Positions 54,273 to 62,924 of a stretch of 64,000 nt of DNA are shown in pieces (position 1 is the stretch's first letter; the number at the start of each line of letters is the position of its first letter). The stretch covers positions 620,001-684,000 of the forward strand of contig NZ_JANQOO010000035.1 of NCBI RefSeq assembly GCF_028285715.1, in the 5' to 3' direction. The DNA comes from Ulvibacterium sp. Its GTDB lineage: Bacteria; Bacteroidota; Bacteroidia; Flavobacteriales; Flavobacteriaceae. The notes below the pieces were generated by a model that did not search any database, had not been told where the DNA came from, and was given only the letters and a program-made list of their open reading frames with translations. A program made the translations under genes and the position numbers.

Positions 54273-54938
54273 ATGAACGTAGACATTCACCCCAGTTGGA
54301 AGGAACAACTGAATTCGGAATTTGACCAGCCTTATTTTCAGGTCTTGGCCGATTTTGTGCGGAAGGAGTATCAGAATTATACCTGTTTCCCCAAAGGGAA
54401 GGATATTTTTGCCGCCTTTGACCATAGTCCTTTTTGGGAAACCAAGGTGGTGGTCATAGGTCAGGATCCATATCATGGCCCGGAGCAGGCCAACGGGCTT
54501 TGTTTTTCGGTAAAGGATGGAATTCCACATCCCCCTTCGCTAGTCAATATTTTCAAGGAAATAAAGGTGGATGTCGCCAAACCCTATCCCAAAAGCGGCA
54601 ATTTGGAATCCTGGGCCGAGCAAGGCGTTCTTCTGCTCAATGCTACCCTTACCGTGAGGGCGCATCGGGCGGGAAGCCATCAAAACAAAGGATGGGAAAC
54701 CTTTACGGACGCCGTTATACGAAAGCTTTCGAGCAGTCGGGAAGGCGTGGTTTTTCTGCTTTGGGGCGGGTTCGCCAAAAAGAAGGCCGCTCTAATCGAT
54801 AAAAGCAAACACCACATTCTCACATCGGGCCACCCCTCTCCCTTAAGTGCCAACAAGGGGTACTGGTTCGGGAATCGTCATTTTAGCAAAACCAATGCCT
54901 TGCTGCAGCAAATGGGGAAGGAGCCCATAGTTTGGTGA
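54273..54938 (+). CDS. ung: Uracil-DNA glycosylase (family 1)
   Basis: 221 residues from the ATG at 54273; another ATG two codons upstream (54267) is equally possible. The catalytic motif is GQDPYHGPEQANGLCFSV, the DNA-intercalation motif is HPSPLSANKGYWFGNRHFS, and LLLNATLTVRAHRAGSH lies between. It removes uracil from DNA in base-excision repair. Two candidate -7 elements (TAATTTTG at 54143 and TACTTTTG at 54166) lie upstream. Confidence 0.97.
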   Translation: MNVDIHPSWKEQLNSEFDQPYFQVLADFVRKEYQNYTCFPKGKDIFAAFDHSPFWETKVVVIGQDPYHGPEQANGLCFSVKDGIPHPPSLVNIFKEIKVDVAKPYPKSGNLESWAEQGVLLLNATLTVRAHRAGSHQNKGWETFTDAVIRKLSSSREGVVFLLWGGFAKKKAALIDKSKHHILTSGHPSPLSANKGYWFGNRHFSKTNALLQQMGKEPIVW

Positions 54939-55014
54939 GATGCTAGGTAACATTGTGGAAATGGTCTTGACTGAAGCATGGAACATCGGCGAAGTTGTTT
55001 CGTAACATGCGAAA

Positions 55015-55866
55015 TTACAGGGAAGCTAAAATATCGCTTGGCCTTATTTGCTTATTAATCAACTTTAATTCAATTAGTGTATTAATCACGTTTTCAATAT
55101 TTTGAACACTAATTTGTTGTTGATTCCATTTTGTCAACGAAAGCCATTTTTGAATATCCTCCAATTGCTGGCCATACCTATTCGCCAAGGTCCTATCTAT
55201 ACTCGGAATTCGCCTAAATTCCGAGGTGTACAGATTTATTATCTCCAAAACATGTTCCAAGGTCCGGGTATCGTTTTGCAAAAACGCATCCGTTGCCGCT
55301 ATTACAAAACAGGGCCATGGGGTAGGGCAGTCGCCTAATCTTCTAAAAGTCCCATTATCCACCAAGGGCTTGGTGGTAAAGTGCTCCCACATGAAATAAT
55401 CGGCCTGCCCTTGGGTCAAGGCTTCAACGGCGCCCTCCAAGTTGTTGATGACCCCAAAAGGCAAGGCATCGGTATCCCAGCCCTCTTTCTGCGCATTTAC
55501 AAAGGCCATGAGATGACTTCCGCTTCCAAACCTACTAATTGCCGCCGTGGTGTTTTTGAGCTCGGAAACCGCCTTAAAATCGCTTTTAGCACTTACATGG
55601 ATACCCCAGAGCAGGGGAGAGGAAACATATTCCTGAACAATCTTGGCGGGATTTCCGTCGGAAATGCTTTTAACCATTCCCTCAGTCAGGATTATGGCCA
55701 GATCCGTTTCACGGTTTTGCAACATTTGGCACATTCTGCCTGTACCTTCAGGAATATCCGTCCACTGCAGATCAATACCCCTTTCTTGAAAAGCCCCTTC
55801 CTCAATGGCCATGTGCCACGGAAGGTTAAAATGTTCGGGAACGCCCACTATCCTTACCGTTTTCAT
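55015..55866 (-). CDS. Cytoplasmic substrate-binding-like protein (SsuA/THI5 type)
   Basis: 283 residues with a periplasmic-binding-protein type II fold of NMT1/THI5/SsuA type, starting directly with VRIVGVPEHFNLPWHMAIEEG. There is no signal peptide or lipobox, and no ABC permease or ATPase nearby. It may therefore bind its ligand in the cytoplasm. The start overlaps the ppk stop by four bases (ATGA), so it is translated with polyphosphate kinase. Ligand unknown. Confidence 0.78.
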   Translation of the reverse strand: MKTVRIVGVPEHFNLPWHMAIEEGAFQERGIDLQWTDIPEGTGRMCQMLQNRETDLAIILTEGMVKSISDGNPAKIVQEYVSSPLLWGIHVSAKSDFKAVSELKNTTAAISRFGSGSHLMAFVNAQKEGWDTDALPFGVINNLEGAVEALTQGQADYFMWEHFTTKPLVDNGTFRRLGDCPTPWPCFVIAATDAFLQNDTRTLEHVLEIINLYTSEFRRIPSIDRTLANRYGQQLEDIQKWLSLTKWNQQQISVQNIENVINTLIELKLINKQIRPSDILASL

Positions 55867-57899
55867 TTTTTTAGTTTTAGCTGAAGATAGTCATAAATGG
55901 CGTATTGTGACCGTATGGCCTTCCCACCTTGCTCTTGCCGTACCCTTTCATTGCTATCCGAGGCATCTTGAATCCGGGCCTTGACATTATCGCTAAATTG
56001 AAGCTGTAGGATATGGTTGAGTTCCGCAAAGACTGCTTTATCCAGGATAGGGGTCAATACTTCGATACGCCTGTCCAAATTTCGGCCCATCCAGTCGGCC
56101 GAACCTATATACATCTTCTCGTCCCCTCCATTTTCGAATACGTAAATCCGCCCATGTTCCAAATAGCGATCCACGATACTGGTCACTTGTATAGGTTCCC
56201 TGTTGGGGTGGGCCTCATCTTTGGTATTGGGCACCAAGCAGCAAAATCCCCGAACCAAAAGCCGTATTTTAACTCCTGCATCGCTAGCCCTGTACAAGGC
56301 ATCTATCATGGTCTTATCCTCCAGACTGTTCATCTTTATGCTGATAGAAGCCGATTTTCCCTTTAGACGATGCTTAATCTCATTTTCTATGCATTGCAGA
56401 AAGGTGTGCCGTGTGGTATAGGGCGAAACCAAAAGCTGTTTTAGTTTGGGAACGATCAATTTACGGTCCAAAGTGGAAAAAACTTGGTGCAGGTCCTCGG
56501 TAATCTGTGGGTGGGCGGTAAAAAGGCCATGGTCACAATACAATTTCGCCGTCTTTGCATTGAAATTTCCGGTACCTATGTAGGCATAACGTCGTAGTAC
56601 CCGCCCTTCGCGGCGTTCCACAAGCGCTATTTTGGAGTGTACTTTGATATTGGGCACGCTAAAGAATACCTGGGCTCCCTGCTTTTGGAATATTTTTCCC
56701 CACTCTATATTGTTTCGTTCATCAAAACGGGCCTTGGCCTCGATAAATAGGGTTACTTTCTTGCCGTTTTCAAGGGCGGTAAGCAGGGCATCCGTCAGTA
56801 CGGAGGTTTTGGCAATCCGATAAAGTGTCATTTTAATGTGCTCCACATGTTCGTCCCGGGCTGCCGTAAGCATGAATTTTTCGACCGAATCAAAGCTTTG
56901 ATAGGGAAAATGAACTATGCTGTCCTTTTCGGCGATGCTCGCGAAAAAATCGGTGGAATTGGAAAGCACGGGGTGTGGCAGCGGTTCTTTTTGCCCATAA
57001 TTCAATTTGGGGTTTCCAGTGGGGTTGCCAAAACCAAAAAAATCGGAAAAATTATGGAAGGTACCGCCCGGGAAAAGGTCTACCTTGCCCAAATTAAGAT
57101 GGTTGCGCAATGACTTTCTTAGATTTTCGGGCATTTTTGAATCATAGAGAAGACGTGTGGGTTGTCCCGATTTTCTTTGCCCCAAGGATTCATAAATACG
57201 CTCTACCAGGGCGGTGTCCCCATAATCGTCTTCCAGGTACAATTCGGCGTCCCGGGAAAGTTTAATAGCATAACTTCCCGCAATTTGCTTTTCGGGGAAC
57301 AGCTTTTCCAAATTCATTTTTAAAACGCTATCCAAGAAGACATAGGTGGTGCCTTCCCCGGGAATTTCGACAAATCGAGGATGTCTATCCGTAGGGATTT
57401 TGACAAAATTGAAATTTTCATCGAAAAAGTATACCAAAAGGTATAATCTACCATCCATTAACTTGGGGTTCTCATCCATTCCCAGTATTTCACAGTCGTT
57501 TTGAATGTGCTCGGCAAAATATTCCGATATATATTTCTTCTGGGCATCGGTTAAGTGGTCCAAATCGGGAAAATGGATGTCATGTCCTCTTAAATCCTCC
57601 AAGATATCCCTTAGAATGCTCCCAAAACGTTGTTGTTGGCCATCAATAACCTTTAAAATGTACTTTAGTTTTTTGTTAGGTCTTAGCATCAATTTCTTGC
57701 GGAGCGGTTTGTCTACCTTTTTTAGCTGACGTAGTTGGGAAACCCGAACTTTGAAGTACTCATCAAGATTGGACGAAAAAATCGCGAGGAATTTTAAACG
57801 TTCGAAGGGTGGGGTAGTCTTTTCCGCTGCCTCCAATAGCACACGTTCGTTAAAAAAGAGCCAATTTACATCGCGGTGCTTGTATATTTCTTTTTCCAT
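55863..57899 (-). CDS. ppk1: Polyphosphate kinase 1
   Basis: 678 residues, normal length. The phosphorylated histidine is H421 in KVHSKIALV. Other PPK1 hallmarks are YIGTGNFNAKTAKLYCDHGL, LVRGFCCLVPNTKDE, SIVDRYLEHGRIYVFENGGDEKMYIGSADWM and the N-terminal FNERVLLEA. It makes polyphosphate from ATP. The promoter -7 element (TACTTTTG, 57914-57907) lies so close to the ATG that the mRNA would be nearly leaderless. Coupled to the substrate-binding-like gene downstream. Confidence 0.97.
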   Translation of the reverse strand: MEKEIYKHRDVNWLFFNERVLLEAAEKTTPPFERLKFLAIFSSNLDEYFKVRVSQLRQLKKVDKPLRKKLMLRPNKKLKYILKVIDGQQQRFGSILRDILEDLRGHDIHFPDLDHLTDAQKKYISEYFAEHIQNDCEILGMDENPKLMDGRLYLLVYFFDENFNFVKIPTDRHPRFVEIPGEGTTYVFLDSVLKMNLEKLFPEKQIAGSYAIKLSRDAELYLEDDYGDTALVERIYESLGQRKSGQPTRLLYDSKMPENLRKSLRNHLNLGKVDLFPGGTFHNFSDFFGFGNPTGNPKLNYGQKEPLPHPVLSNSTDFFASIAEKDSIVHFPYQSFDSVEKFMLTAARDEHVEHIKMTLYRIAKTSVLTDALLTALENGKKVTLFIEAKARFDERNNIEWGKIFQKQGAQVFFSVPNIKVHSKIALVERREGRVLRRYAYIGTGNFNAKTAKLYCDHGLFTAHPQITEDLHQVFSTLDRKLIVPKLKQLLVSPYTTRHTFLQCIENEIKHRLKGKSASISIKMNSLEDKTMIDALYRASDAGVKIRLLVRGFCCLVPNTKDEAHPNREPIQVTSIVDRYLEHGRIYVFENGGDEKMYIGSADWMGRNLDRRIEVLTPILDKAVFAELNHILQLQFSDNVKARIQDASDSNERVRQEQGGKAIRSQYAIYDYLQLKLKK

Positions 57900-57906
57900 G
57901 TAAGGG

Positions 57907-57914
57907 CAAAAGTA
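57907..57914 (-). promoter_or_regulatory. -7 promoter element of ppk1
   Basis: TACTTTTG on the minus strand is an exact TAnnTTTG match that ends 8 bases before the ATG. Transcription would start about 3 bases upstream of it. Confidence 0.5.
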
Positions 57915-57960
57915 GGAAATAGAGCTTCGTTTTAGTTAAAGCGAATGTTAAGCTACCGAT

Positions 57961-58833
57961 TCATGAAGAAGTAAGGCCCTCCAGGGTAAAACGAATCAAT
58001 TTATCGACCGCATTTTGGGCATTTTTTGAAAACTTCCCGGTAGCCCGATTGGCCAGGATACAATTGAGCGAAATTGCACGGTGTCCCAGTAATTGCGCAA
58101 GCCCGTAAATACCGGCAGTTTCCATTTCCAGATTGGTAATGCGCAGGTTTTTAAAATTGAAAGCTGTTAGTTTGGAAAGGAAATCATCATCTTTGGGCTC
58201 AAGGCGTAATCGCCTTCCTTGAGGGCCATAAAATCCTGAATTAGTGACAGTTGCCCCTAATCGTATACGATTTTCGCTTATTTTATCCGCTAAATCTTGA
58301 TCGTATTTTACCACATAGGGCCGCATAGGGACGTCTTCCCATCCCAAATGCAACCTTAAATTCTCGGAAATTTCCAAGTGCCGGATGGATTCGCTTTTAT
58401 AGAAATAAAGCAGACCATCAAAACCGATTCCATATTCGCTTAACAGGAAAGAATCGATGGGAATTTCGGGTTGCAAGGCACCGGAAGTGCCAATGCGGAT
58501 TATTTCAAATCGTATACGATTTTCTTTGGGCTTCCTGCTCACAAAATCAATGTTGGCCAAGGCATCCAGCTCGTTTAAAACGATATCTACATTGTCCGTA
58601 CCGATTCCTGTGGAGATAACGGTAAGCCTTTTGCCGTTTAAAGTTCCGGTATGTGTATGGAATTCCCTTTTTTCCTTTTTTACCTCAACATGGTCAAAAT
58701 ATCGGGAAACGTCCGATACCCGTTCAGGGTCACCGACCGTAATAATGGTCTCCGAAATGTCTTCTGGTAACAGGTTTAAGTGGTAAATACTGCCGTCCGG
58801 ATTAAGGATGAGCTCGGACTTCTCGAATTTCAT
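57961..58833 (-). CDS. Nucleoside phosphorylase (PNP/UDP family)
   Basis: 290 residues. Phosphate- and base-binding motifs of the PNP_UDP_1 family are visible: TVGDPERVSDVS near the N-terminus, ISTGIGTDNVDIVLNEL, RIGTSGALQPEIP and the late NLEMETAGIYGLAQLLGH. It cleaves a purine or uridine nucleoside with phosphate in the cytosol; which base cannot be told. It follows the DUF1835 gene by 8 bases in one operon. Confidence 0.92.
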   Translation of the reverse strand: MKFEKSELILNPDGSIYHLNLLPEDISETIITVGDPERVSDVSRYFDHVEVKKEKREFHTHTGTLNGKRLTVISTGIGTDNVDIVLNELDALANIDFVSRKPKENRIRFEIIRIGTSGALQPEIPIDSFLLSEYGIGFDGLLYFYKSESIRHLEISENLRLHLGWEDVPMRPYVVKYDQDLADKISENRIRLGATVTNSGFYGPQGRRLRLEPKDDDFLSKLTAFNFKNLRITNLEMETAGIYGLAQLLGHRAISLNCILANRATGKFSKNAQNAVDKLIRFTLEGLTSS

Positions 58834-58841
58834 GAATACCC

Positions 58842-59774
58842 TTAGAGCTTAAGTATTCTGTTAGAATCCGTATTGTAGAGATAGTTGTATTTTAAGGCAC
58901 CTCCCAAATAGGCCTCATTATCCCTCATAGCGGAATAATAGTTGGTTTTTCCCTCTAGTATCTCCTTGCCTTTTTTGGAAAGCCTCACAGGGTTAAAAGA
59001 GGTGTACAAAGGTTTTAATAAGGAGATAACACGTTCAAATTGGGAATCGCCAAAACCATAAATCCCCTGATTCCGAAGAATAGTACCCATGAGTTCCCGT
59101 TTTGACTTGGGTCTATGTTCCAAGGAAAGGTTCAACACATGGTTTTCCACATTGTTCAGCCCATTTTTAATGGTAGGGAACCGCTTTAGATGCGCCTGAA
59201 TGGCATCGGAAAGGTAGTTGAACTGAAAATCGCCAAAATCGGTCAAATTTTCAAGGCGTATGGGATTGTCACTGCAGTACAGCTGCCAAATGTAATCGGC
59301 GTATTCTATGTCATCCTGATTTAGAATTATCCGATGGTCGAACAATTTTTGTAATTGTTCGTTTGTGAGTTCGTTAAGACCATACAACCTTTCGGATTCA
59401 TCTTCCTTTCCACTGCAAACCAAGGAAATTTCGGCATATTTTCGGTTGGCCTTGAGCCAACTGACCACGGCCAACAGATTTATTTGGCAGAATAGGTCGT
59501 ATTCAAACCACAAAATGATCTGGTCTTGTTGTTTGTGATTGCAAAGTGATCGGTATTCCTTTAACGTCTTCTCAATAAACCAAGATTTGGAGACCTTATA
59601 ATTCTTATGTAGAAACTCAAATCGGATCTTCCAGAAGGATTCACTGCCCACGTTGGTTTCGGTTCGGCCCTCACACAACATTTCACGCCAAGTAATGATG
59701 TCCCCCTTAAAATCAAGCGTTTTTAACCGCTCTGTGAAACTGTCTCCGTTGGTAATATGTAGTAGGGAACTCAT
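58842..59774 (-). CDS. DUF1835 domain protein
   Basis: 310 residues. It starts LLHITNGDSFTERL and contains DIITWREMLCEGRT and ILWFEYDLFCQINLL, the typical elements of DUF1835, followed by a DUF3658-like helical C-terminus. The family is uncharacterised. It shares an operon with the nucleoside phosphorylase (8-base gap). A near-consensus -7 element (TACTTTTA) lies about 35 bases upstream of the ATG. Confidence 0.82.
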   Translation of the reverse strand: MSSLLHITNGDSFTERLKTLDFKGDIITWREMLCEGRTETNVGSESFWKIRFEFLHKNYKVSKSWFIEKTLKEYRSLCNHKQQDQIILWFEYDLFCQINLLAVVSWLKANRKYAEISLVCSGKEDESERLYGLNELTNEQLQKLFDHRIILNQDDIEYADYIWQLYCSDNPIRLENLTDFGDFQFNYLSDAIQAHLKRFPTIKNGLNNVENHVLNLSLEHRPKSKRELMGTILRNQGIYGFGDSQFERVISLLKPLYTSFNPVRLSKKGKEILEGKTNYYSAMRDNEAYLGGALKYNYLYNTDSNRILKL

Positions 59775-59898
59775 AAAATGGTCTCGGTTTAGGTTTAATC
59801 GGTTAAAAGTAACATTTAATCGAAAAAAACAAAAAAAATTAACAGAAAACTACGCAACTCATTGAGTGTTAAGGCATCGCAATAAAAGAACGGATATT

Positions 59899-60228
59899 TT
59901 ACCCGCCCACACGTTTTACCTTAAACCCCTTTTCCGTAAGGATTTCCATTATTTTTTTACGATAATCCCCTTGAATGATGATAATTTCACCTTTAATAGA
60001 GCCACCTACGCTCAACCGTGTTTTCAATTCCTTGGCCAATTTTTTAAAGTCCTTATCCGCCCCATTATATCCTTCCAGAATTGTAACGGGTTTGCCTTTG
60101 CGTTTTTCATATTTACAAAGGATGGGGTCGTCCTGTAGCCAGATGTCGGGTTTTGCATGGGGTTTTGCTTCTCCTTCCTCCGGAATATGGTCCGGGAAAA
60201 GGTTTTTGAGCTGGTCTTTAAGATCCAT
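59899..60228 (-). CDS. SUI1/eIF1-like translation factor (YciH type)
   Basis: 109 residues from the ATG at 60228 (MDLKDQLKNLFPDH); a longer reading would run into the sulfatase gene. The SUI1 fold covers the second half, with KGKPVTILEGYNG, KKLAKELKTRLSVGGSIKG and IIIQGDYRKKIMEIL. Bacterial members can affect start-site selection on the 30S subunit. It follows the sulfatase gene by 17 bases. Confidence 0.9.
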   Translation of the reverse strand: MDLKDQLKNLFPDHIPEEGEAKPHAKPDIWLQDDPILCKYEKRKGKPVTILEGYNGADKDFKKLAKELKTRLSVGGSIKGEIIIIQGDYRKKIMEILTEKGFKVKRVGG

Positions 60229-60245
60229 TCTTGAATACTTTTTGG

Positions 60246-61832
60246 TTAATCGGTAGTCGTTTGGCTCCCCCACCAATTTGCATTGGGTTCAAAGGTTTCG
60301 GAAAGGAATTCCAAACGTTCCCTTTCCAATTTGGGCCACAACTCGTTAGTAATACGGGCATCTCGAAGCTCGTCCATTTTTGGGTCATATTCAGCGTCTT
60401 TTTCGGGGATAACCGCCTTGACCTCTGCCAACCAGGATTTTAGCGCACTACTTAAATCTGCGGTTATTTCAGGGTGTTCCGCTTTAACATCCTTTTGCTC
60501 CCCTGGGTCTTCCTCCAGATCATAAAGTTCCTGGCTACCATCTTCCCAGTAATGGATCAACTTCCATTTGCCCTTGCGGACTATGGAAGAGGGGTCGCCG
60601 CCTTGGTTGCCATAATGCGGATAATGCCAAAAAAGAGTCCTTTCGGGCAAGGTCTTCCCTTCCAGCACGGGTTTTAGGCTTATGCCGTCCATATGTTGTC
60701 CGGGCAAGGGGTCGATATCGGCCAGATCGAGAATCGTGGGATAAAAATCCGTTCCCGATACGGGATAATCGGTACGGCCTCCCTTGTTGTCCAACCACGG
60801 TACCTTGATAAAATAAGGCTCCCGGATGCCGCCTTCCCATTGGTATCCCTTTCCGCCACGCAAAGGAAGATTGCTCGTCGAAAAAGCATCCCCGGAAGCG
60901 ACCCCGCCATTGTCCGAGGTAAAAATGACTATGGTATGCTCTTCAAGACCCAATTGATCCAGTGTATTTAGGACCAAACCTACAGCATCATCCATACTTT
61001 CCACCAGACCGGCATAAATTGGGTTGTCCTGTACCTGCCGTATGGGAAGATTTCGTTCCATGACATAGCCATTCTCAGCCAATCCGGTATTTGTGGCTTT
61101 TTCGCGATATTTTGCCCATTTGTTTTGGGTGGTCTGTATGGGGCCATGTACCGCATAGAAAGAGAGCATGGCAAAAAACGTGGAATCCTTATGCGTTTTA
61201 ATGAAATCGGAAGTTTCCTTGGCCAGACGCATGGATAGGTTTTCCCCATCGACCAAGTTTTCGAGATTTGGGTTTTTCCATGGCGAAAAATAGCCTCCGA
61301 TAGGACTGCCCTTTTCCCATCCACCCTTGTTGATGTCAAATCCATGCTCCTCGGGATAAGACCCCTTGTTGCCCAAATGCCATTTTCCGGCAAAGAAGGT
61401 CGTATATCCTGCGGCTTTTATAGCCTCGGGCAAGACCACATCGGCTTTGGGCAAGGCGTGGACATATTCCGCCGGCAACAGTTTATCGTACCTCTTATGA
61501 TCCCGCCAAGCCGTCCCGGATTTGGCCCCTATCCAATCCGTAATGCCATGTCGTGCCGTAAACTTCCCCGTCATGATACTGGCCCGGGAAGGGCTGCACA
61601 CCCTACTGGCGGCGTAGCCTTGTTCAAAGACCATCCCTTCCGATGCAATGCGGTCTATGTTAGGAGTTTCATAGTAGGTACTCCCCGTACTGCTTAAGTC
61701 GTGAACACCGAGATCATCCGCCAGAATAAAAAGTATGTTGGGCCGTTTTTTAATTACTTCGGGATGTTCCTTACATGATATACATGGGAACAAGATGGGG
61801 GAGAAAAGGAGTAATCGTATCGTTTTTCGCAA
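60246..61832 (-). CDS. Sulfatase (type I, formylglycine-dependent, lipoprotein)
   Basis: 528 residues. The formylglycine site is C79 in CSPSR, followed by ASIMTGKFTARHG. Metal ligands appear in ILADDLG and FTSDNGG, and the C-terminal subdomain is typical of arylsulfatase A-like enzymes. The N-terminus is a probable lipoprotein signal (ISC, Cys20). The only suitable start is TTG at 61832. A sulfate ester, perhaps from algal polysaccharide, is the likely substrate, but no glycoside hydrolase or SusCD pair is adjacent. Between the oxygenase and SUI1 genes in a probable operon. Confidence 0.93.
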   Translation of the reverse strand: MRKTIRLLLFSPILFPCISCKEHPEVIKKRPNILFILADDLGVHDLSSTGSTYYETPNIDRIASEGMVFEQGYAASRVCSPSRASIMTGKFTARHGITDWIGAKSGTAWRDHKRYDKLLPAEYVHALPKADVVLPEAIKAAGYTTFFAGKWHLGNKGSYPEEHGFDINKGGWEKGSPIGGYFSPWKNPNLENLVDGENLSMRLAKETSDFIKTHKDSTFFAMLSFYAVHGPIQTTQNKWAKYREKATNTGLAENGYVMERNLPIRQVQDNPIYAGLVESMDDAVGLVLNTLDQLGLEEHTIVIFTSDNGGVASGDAFSTSNLPLRGGKGYQWEGGIREPYFIKVPWLDNKGGRTDYPVSGTDFYPTILDLADIDPLPGQHMDGISLKPVLEGKTLPERTLFWHYPHYGNQGGDPSSIVRKGKWKLIHYWEDGSQELYDLEEDPGEQKDVKAEHPEITADLSSALKSWLAEVKAVIPEKDAEYDPKMDELRDARITNELWPKLERERLEFLSETFEPNANWWGSQTTTD

Positions 61833-61859
61833 GGTTTAGTTACTTTTTGGTTGGAAAAA

Positions 61860-62810
61860 TTATTTTTTTATCAATCCCAATTCGATCAATCGTTCATGTA
61901 GAAACTCGCCTGCAGAAATATCCGCATAGTGTTTGGGATGTTCGTCATCTACACAGTGTTCCAAACAATTTAGGGGCATTTGGCTAATGGGATGCATAAA
62001 AAACGGTATCGAATAACGGGAAACGCCCCATAGCTCCTTAGGAGGATTCACCACCCGATGTATGGTGGACTTCAGTCTGTCATTGGTAAGTCGGGACAAC
62101 ATGTCCCCCACATTGATCATAAGTTGGTCAGGACGTGCCACGGCATCGATCCATTCGCCTCTATGATTTTGTACCTGAAGCCCCTTCCCATGGGCACCCA
62201 TTAATAAGGTAATTAAATTGATGTCGCCATGTGCGGCGGCCCGTACGGCGTTTTTGGGCTCTTGGGTTATCGGGGGATAATGGATGGGCCTAAGGATGGA
62301 GTTCCCATTGGTAATATAGGGGTCAAAATAGGTTTCTTCCAGGTCGAGATGTAACGCCAAGGCGCGTAAAACATATTGGGCCGTCTTTTCCAGCATTTTA
62401 TAGGTTTCCTTGCCGACCTTGTTAAAATTGGGGAGTTCATCTACCTTCACATTTGCTGGATATTCCGCCTCCAATACAGGGTCGTTCTCCACAAATTGTC
62501 CAAAATGCCAGAATTCCTTTAAATCCCCTTCCTTTCTGCCTTTGGCGTGCTCCTTGCCGAAAGAGGTATACCCTCTTTGCCCGCCGATTCCCTCAATTTC
62601 ATATTTGTCCTTAATGTGTTGCGGAAGACCAAAGAATCCCTTAATTTCGGCATAAAGCTCCTCTACCAATTCGTTGGACAAGAAGTGGCCGCTCAATGCC
62701 ACAAACCCTATCTGTTCAAAGGCGTCCCCGATGTCTTGGGTAAACTTTAGCTTCCTATCCGGTTGTCCGGATGTAAATTCCCTTAAATCTACACTGGGTA
62801 TCGTATCCAT
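61860..62810 (-). CDS. Isopenicillin-N-synthase-like 2-oxoglutarate/Fe(II) oxygenase
   Basis: 316 residues. The double-stranded beta-helix core has the iron ligands HGD (AAHGDINLITLL) and H (STIHRVV), and the 2-oxoglutarate/carboxylate-binding RYSIPFF. The N-terminal DIOX_N domain is present (SVDLREF, IGFVALSGH). It hydroxylates or oxidises a small molecule; the substrate is unknown. It is the first gene of the run with the sulfatase (27-base gap) and has its own promoter. Confidence 0.92.
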   Translation of the reverse strand: MDTIPSVDLREFTSGQPDRKLKFTQDIGDAFEQIGFVALSGHFLSNELVEELYAEIKGFFGLPQHIKDKYEIEGIGGQRGYTSFGKEHAKGRKEGDLKEFWHFGQFVENDPVLEAEYPANVKVDELPNFNKVGKETYKMLEKTAQYVLRALALHLDLEETYFDPYITNGNSILRPIHYPPITQEPKNAVRAAAHGDINLITLLMGAHGKGLQVQNHRGEWIDAVARPDQLMINVGDMLSRLTNDRLKSTIHRVVNPPKELWGVSRYSIPFFMHPISQMPLNCLEHCVDDEHPKHYADISAGEFLHERLIELGLIKK

Positions 62811-62833
62811 AATCTTTGAATTCTGAGATAGGC

Positions 62834-62841
62834 CAAAGTTA
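62834..62841 (-). promoter_or_regulatory. -7 promoter element of the oxygenase/sulfatase operon
   Basis: TAACTTTG on the minus strand is an exact TAnnTTTG match, 23 bases upstream of the ATG at 62810. Confidence 0.5.
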
Positions 62842-62896
62842 ATAAATAATGGCGCATCGTTCTTTAAACCAATTTAAGGATTGGAAGGTTTTTCAC

Positions 62897-62904
62897 TACT
62901 TTTG
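62897..62904 (+). promoter_or_regulatory. -7 promoter element of the right-edge E1 gene
   Basis: TACTTTTG matches TAnnTTTG exactly, 20 bases upstream of the ATG at 62925. It is divergent from the oxygenase promoter. Confidence 0.5.
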
Positions 62905-62924
62905 CCCTGTCTTAATTCACGCAC

